Source: Pseudorhodoplanes sp.
GTDB taxonomy: Bacteria > Pseudomonadota > Alphaproteobacteria > Rhizobiales > Xanthobacteraceae
DNA length: 64,000 nucleotides
Assembly: GCA_019187085.1 (NCBI GenBank)
Contig: JABARS010000014.1
Span: 62,001 to 126,000, forward strand
Direction: 5' to 3'
Below, one piece after another: positions 63,206 through 64,000 of the stretch. The number at the start of each line of letters is the position of its first letter. Position 1 is the first letter of the stretch. Under the pieces are notes generated by a model. The model did no database searches. It had not been told where the DNA came from and was given only the letters and a program-made list of their open reading frames with translations. Both the position numbers and the translations under genes were made by a program.

Positions 63206-63661
63206 TTAAGAGCTGACCACAGGAGGGATTGAATAGGTCGACGTCACATGCGCGATCGGCTCTTCGACCCCGTCTGAGAAAATGCTGCATTCGAGGACCG
63301 CAAGTCGTTTGCCAAGCTTGAGAATCCGCGCCTCGGCGATAATGTCGCCGGGCTCCGGCCGCCGCAGGAAGTTGATGTTGAGATTGGTGGTCACCGCAAG
63401 CCCGACCGGCCCGATCGCCGCCAATACCGCGACATAGAGCGCGAAATCGGCCAGCATCATCATCGTGGGGCCGGAAATGGTGCCGCCCGGCCGGATGAAT
63501 TCTTCGCGAAACGCCTGCCGCACGCGGCCGCCGCCGAACCAGACCTTCTCGATCGACAGACCGCTTCCCGGGTGGAAAGCCTGCGGAAACTCGCTTGAGA
63601 GAAACGCCTCAAGCGCCGCGATGTCCATCGTCGGCTTGCGGTCTGCCAAGTCGTGCGCCAT
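63206..63661 (-). CDS. PaaI-family hotdog thioesterase
   Basis: A 151-residue acyl-CoA thioesterase-like protein. The hotdog helix region RPGGTISGPTMMMLADFALY and VTTNLNINFLRRPEPGDIIA are typical of the PaaI/YbgC group. Substrate is unknown. The ATG at 63661 gives family length; the frame is open upstream but would overlap the divergent hydratase gene. It is divergently arranged with that gene, 90 bp apart, which suggests a shared role in acyl-CoA metabolism. Confidence 0.88.
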   Translation of the reverse strand: MAHDLADRKPTMDIAALEAFLSSEFPQAFHPGSGLSIEKVWFGGGRVRQAFREEFIRPGGTISGPTMMMLADFALYVAVLAAIGPVGLAVTTNLNINFLRRPEPGDIIAEARILKLGKRLAVLECSIFSDGVEEPIAHVTSTYSIPPVVSS

Positions 63662-63751
63662 GTCGCGTGGCCTCCCCCACGGGTCGCCAAATCGGATACA
63701 CTGGCGTCGATCCGACGCAAAGCGATTGCATGACACCGTGACGAGGCTCGC

Positions 63752-64000
63752 ATGAATGCCCCGACCAGATCGCAGGCACCGGCGGAGGCCATCCTGCTGC
63801 GCGAGGACCAGGGGCCGGTTGCCGTTCTTACGCTCAACCGCGCGGCCGCGCGCAACAGCCTGTCCGAGGCGCTGATCGCGGCCTTGAACGAAACGCTTGC
63901 GAGCATTCGCAGCGACCGCGGCATCCGCGCGGTCGTCATCGCGGCCAATGGATCGGCGTTTTGCGCGGGCCATGACCTGAAGGAACTCACCGCGCGACGG
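63752..64000 (+). CDS. enoyl-CoA hydratase/isomerase family protein, 3' end outside the window
   Basis: The first 83 codons of a crotonase-fold gene that runs off the window. Visible features are VAVLTLNRAAARNSLSEALI and the start of the oxyanion-hole and CoA-binding region GSAFCAGHDLKELTAR. The AGHDLKEL form is typical of the ECHDC3-like branch. Start is ATG at 63752. The exact reaction cannot be judged from this fragment. Confidence 0.9.
   Translation, partial: MNAPTRSQAPAEAILLREDQGPVAVLTLNRAAARNSLSEALIAALNETLASIRSDRGIRAVVIAANGSAFCAGHDLKELTARR

Overview
The window is a 64 kb chromosomal segment of an alphaproteobacterium. It most likely belongs to the Hyphomicrobiales (Rhizobiales), close to the Bradyrhizobium/Xanthobacteraceae side. 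The evidence is the high GC content, the gene order (gltA, lpx genes, bamA, rseP, dxr, cdsA, uppS, frr, pyrH, tsf, rpsB; dnaE, lol genes, proS; the 14-gene nuo cluster; lon, clpX, clpP, tig; glnB-glnA), the short ProS, the long ribosomal protein S2 with a helix-hairpin-helix tail, RNase J, DUF1467, and a 45-bp palindromic intergenic repeat of a kind I associate with this order. It is mostly core genome. I see no prophage, insertion sequence or CRISPR array.

Layout. 1-2310: the 3' part of citrate synthase (+), converging on a FabH-like synthase (-). 2387-16855 (-): an envelope and translation supercluster. It runs in transcription order rpsB, tsf, pyrH, frr, uppS, cdsA, dxr, rseP, bamA, lpxD, fabZ, lpxA, lpxI, lpxB and covers lipid A, undecaprenyl and isoprenoid precursors, phospholipid synthesis, outer-membrane assembly and translation factors. 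17095-23107 (-): the ycjX-ycjF pair and the replicative polymerase dnaE. 23268-23422: a previously easy-to-miss 32-codon membrane micro-gene under a promoter covered by two LexA-type boxes. 23533-26918 (-): lolD, lolC/E, proS. 26919-27460: a gene-free stretch with a candidate small RNA and terminators. 27461-30632 (-): DUF1467, methylmalonyl-CoA epimerase, RNase J, biotin ligase. 30636-45643 (-): the complete complex I operon nuoA-N, which carries an embedded FlK-type thioesterase between nuoC and nuoD and a possibly frameshifted small membrane gene between nuoF and nuoG.

45949-48411: a secreted patatin-like lipase, a small secreted protein, tRNA-Asp, an HU protein and tRNA-Val. 48529-54892 (-): the proteostasis block lon, clpX, clpP, tig, then tRNA-Leu. 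55251-58284: a Tat-exported multicopper-oxidase homologue that has lost its type-1 copper motif, and the NAD(P)HX repair enzyme. 58464-60406 (+): a sigma-54 promoter, glnB, glnA and a terminator. 60433-63661 (-): a small membrane protein, a diguanylate cyclase, rpsI-rplM and a hotdog thioesterase. The window ends inside an enoyl-CoA hydratase gene (+).

Most noteworthy: (1) the LexA-controlled 32-residue membrane peptide upstream of dnaE, a candidate SidA-like SOS division inhibitor; (2) the FlK-type thioesterase inside the nuo operon with the exact T42/E50/H76 triad; (3) the FabH that reads like the Bacteroidota type, inserted between lpxB and gltA; (4) the multicopper oxidase whose C-terminal copper ligands are all replaced; (5) a small reading frame between nuoF and nuoG that looks frameshifted; (6) a candidate small RNA upstream of proS.
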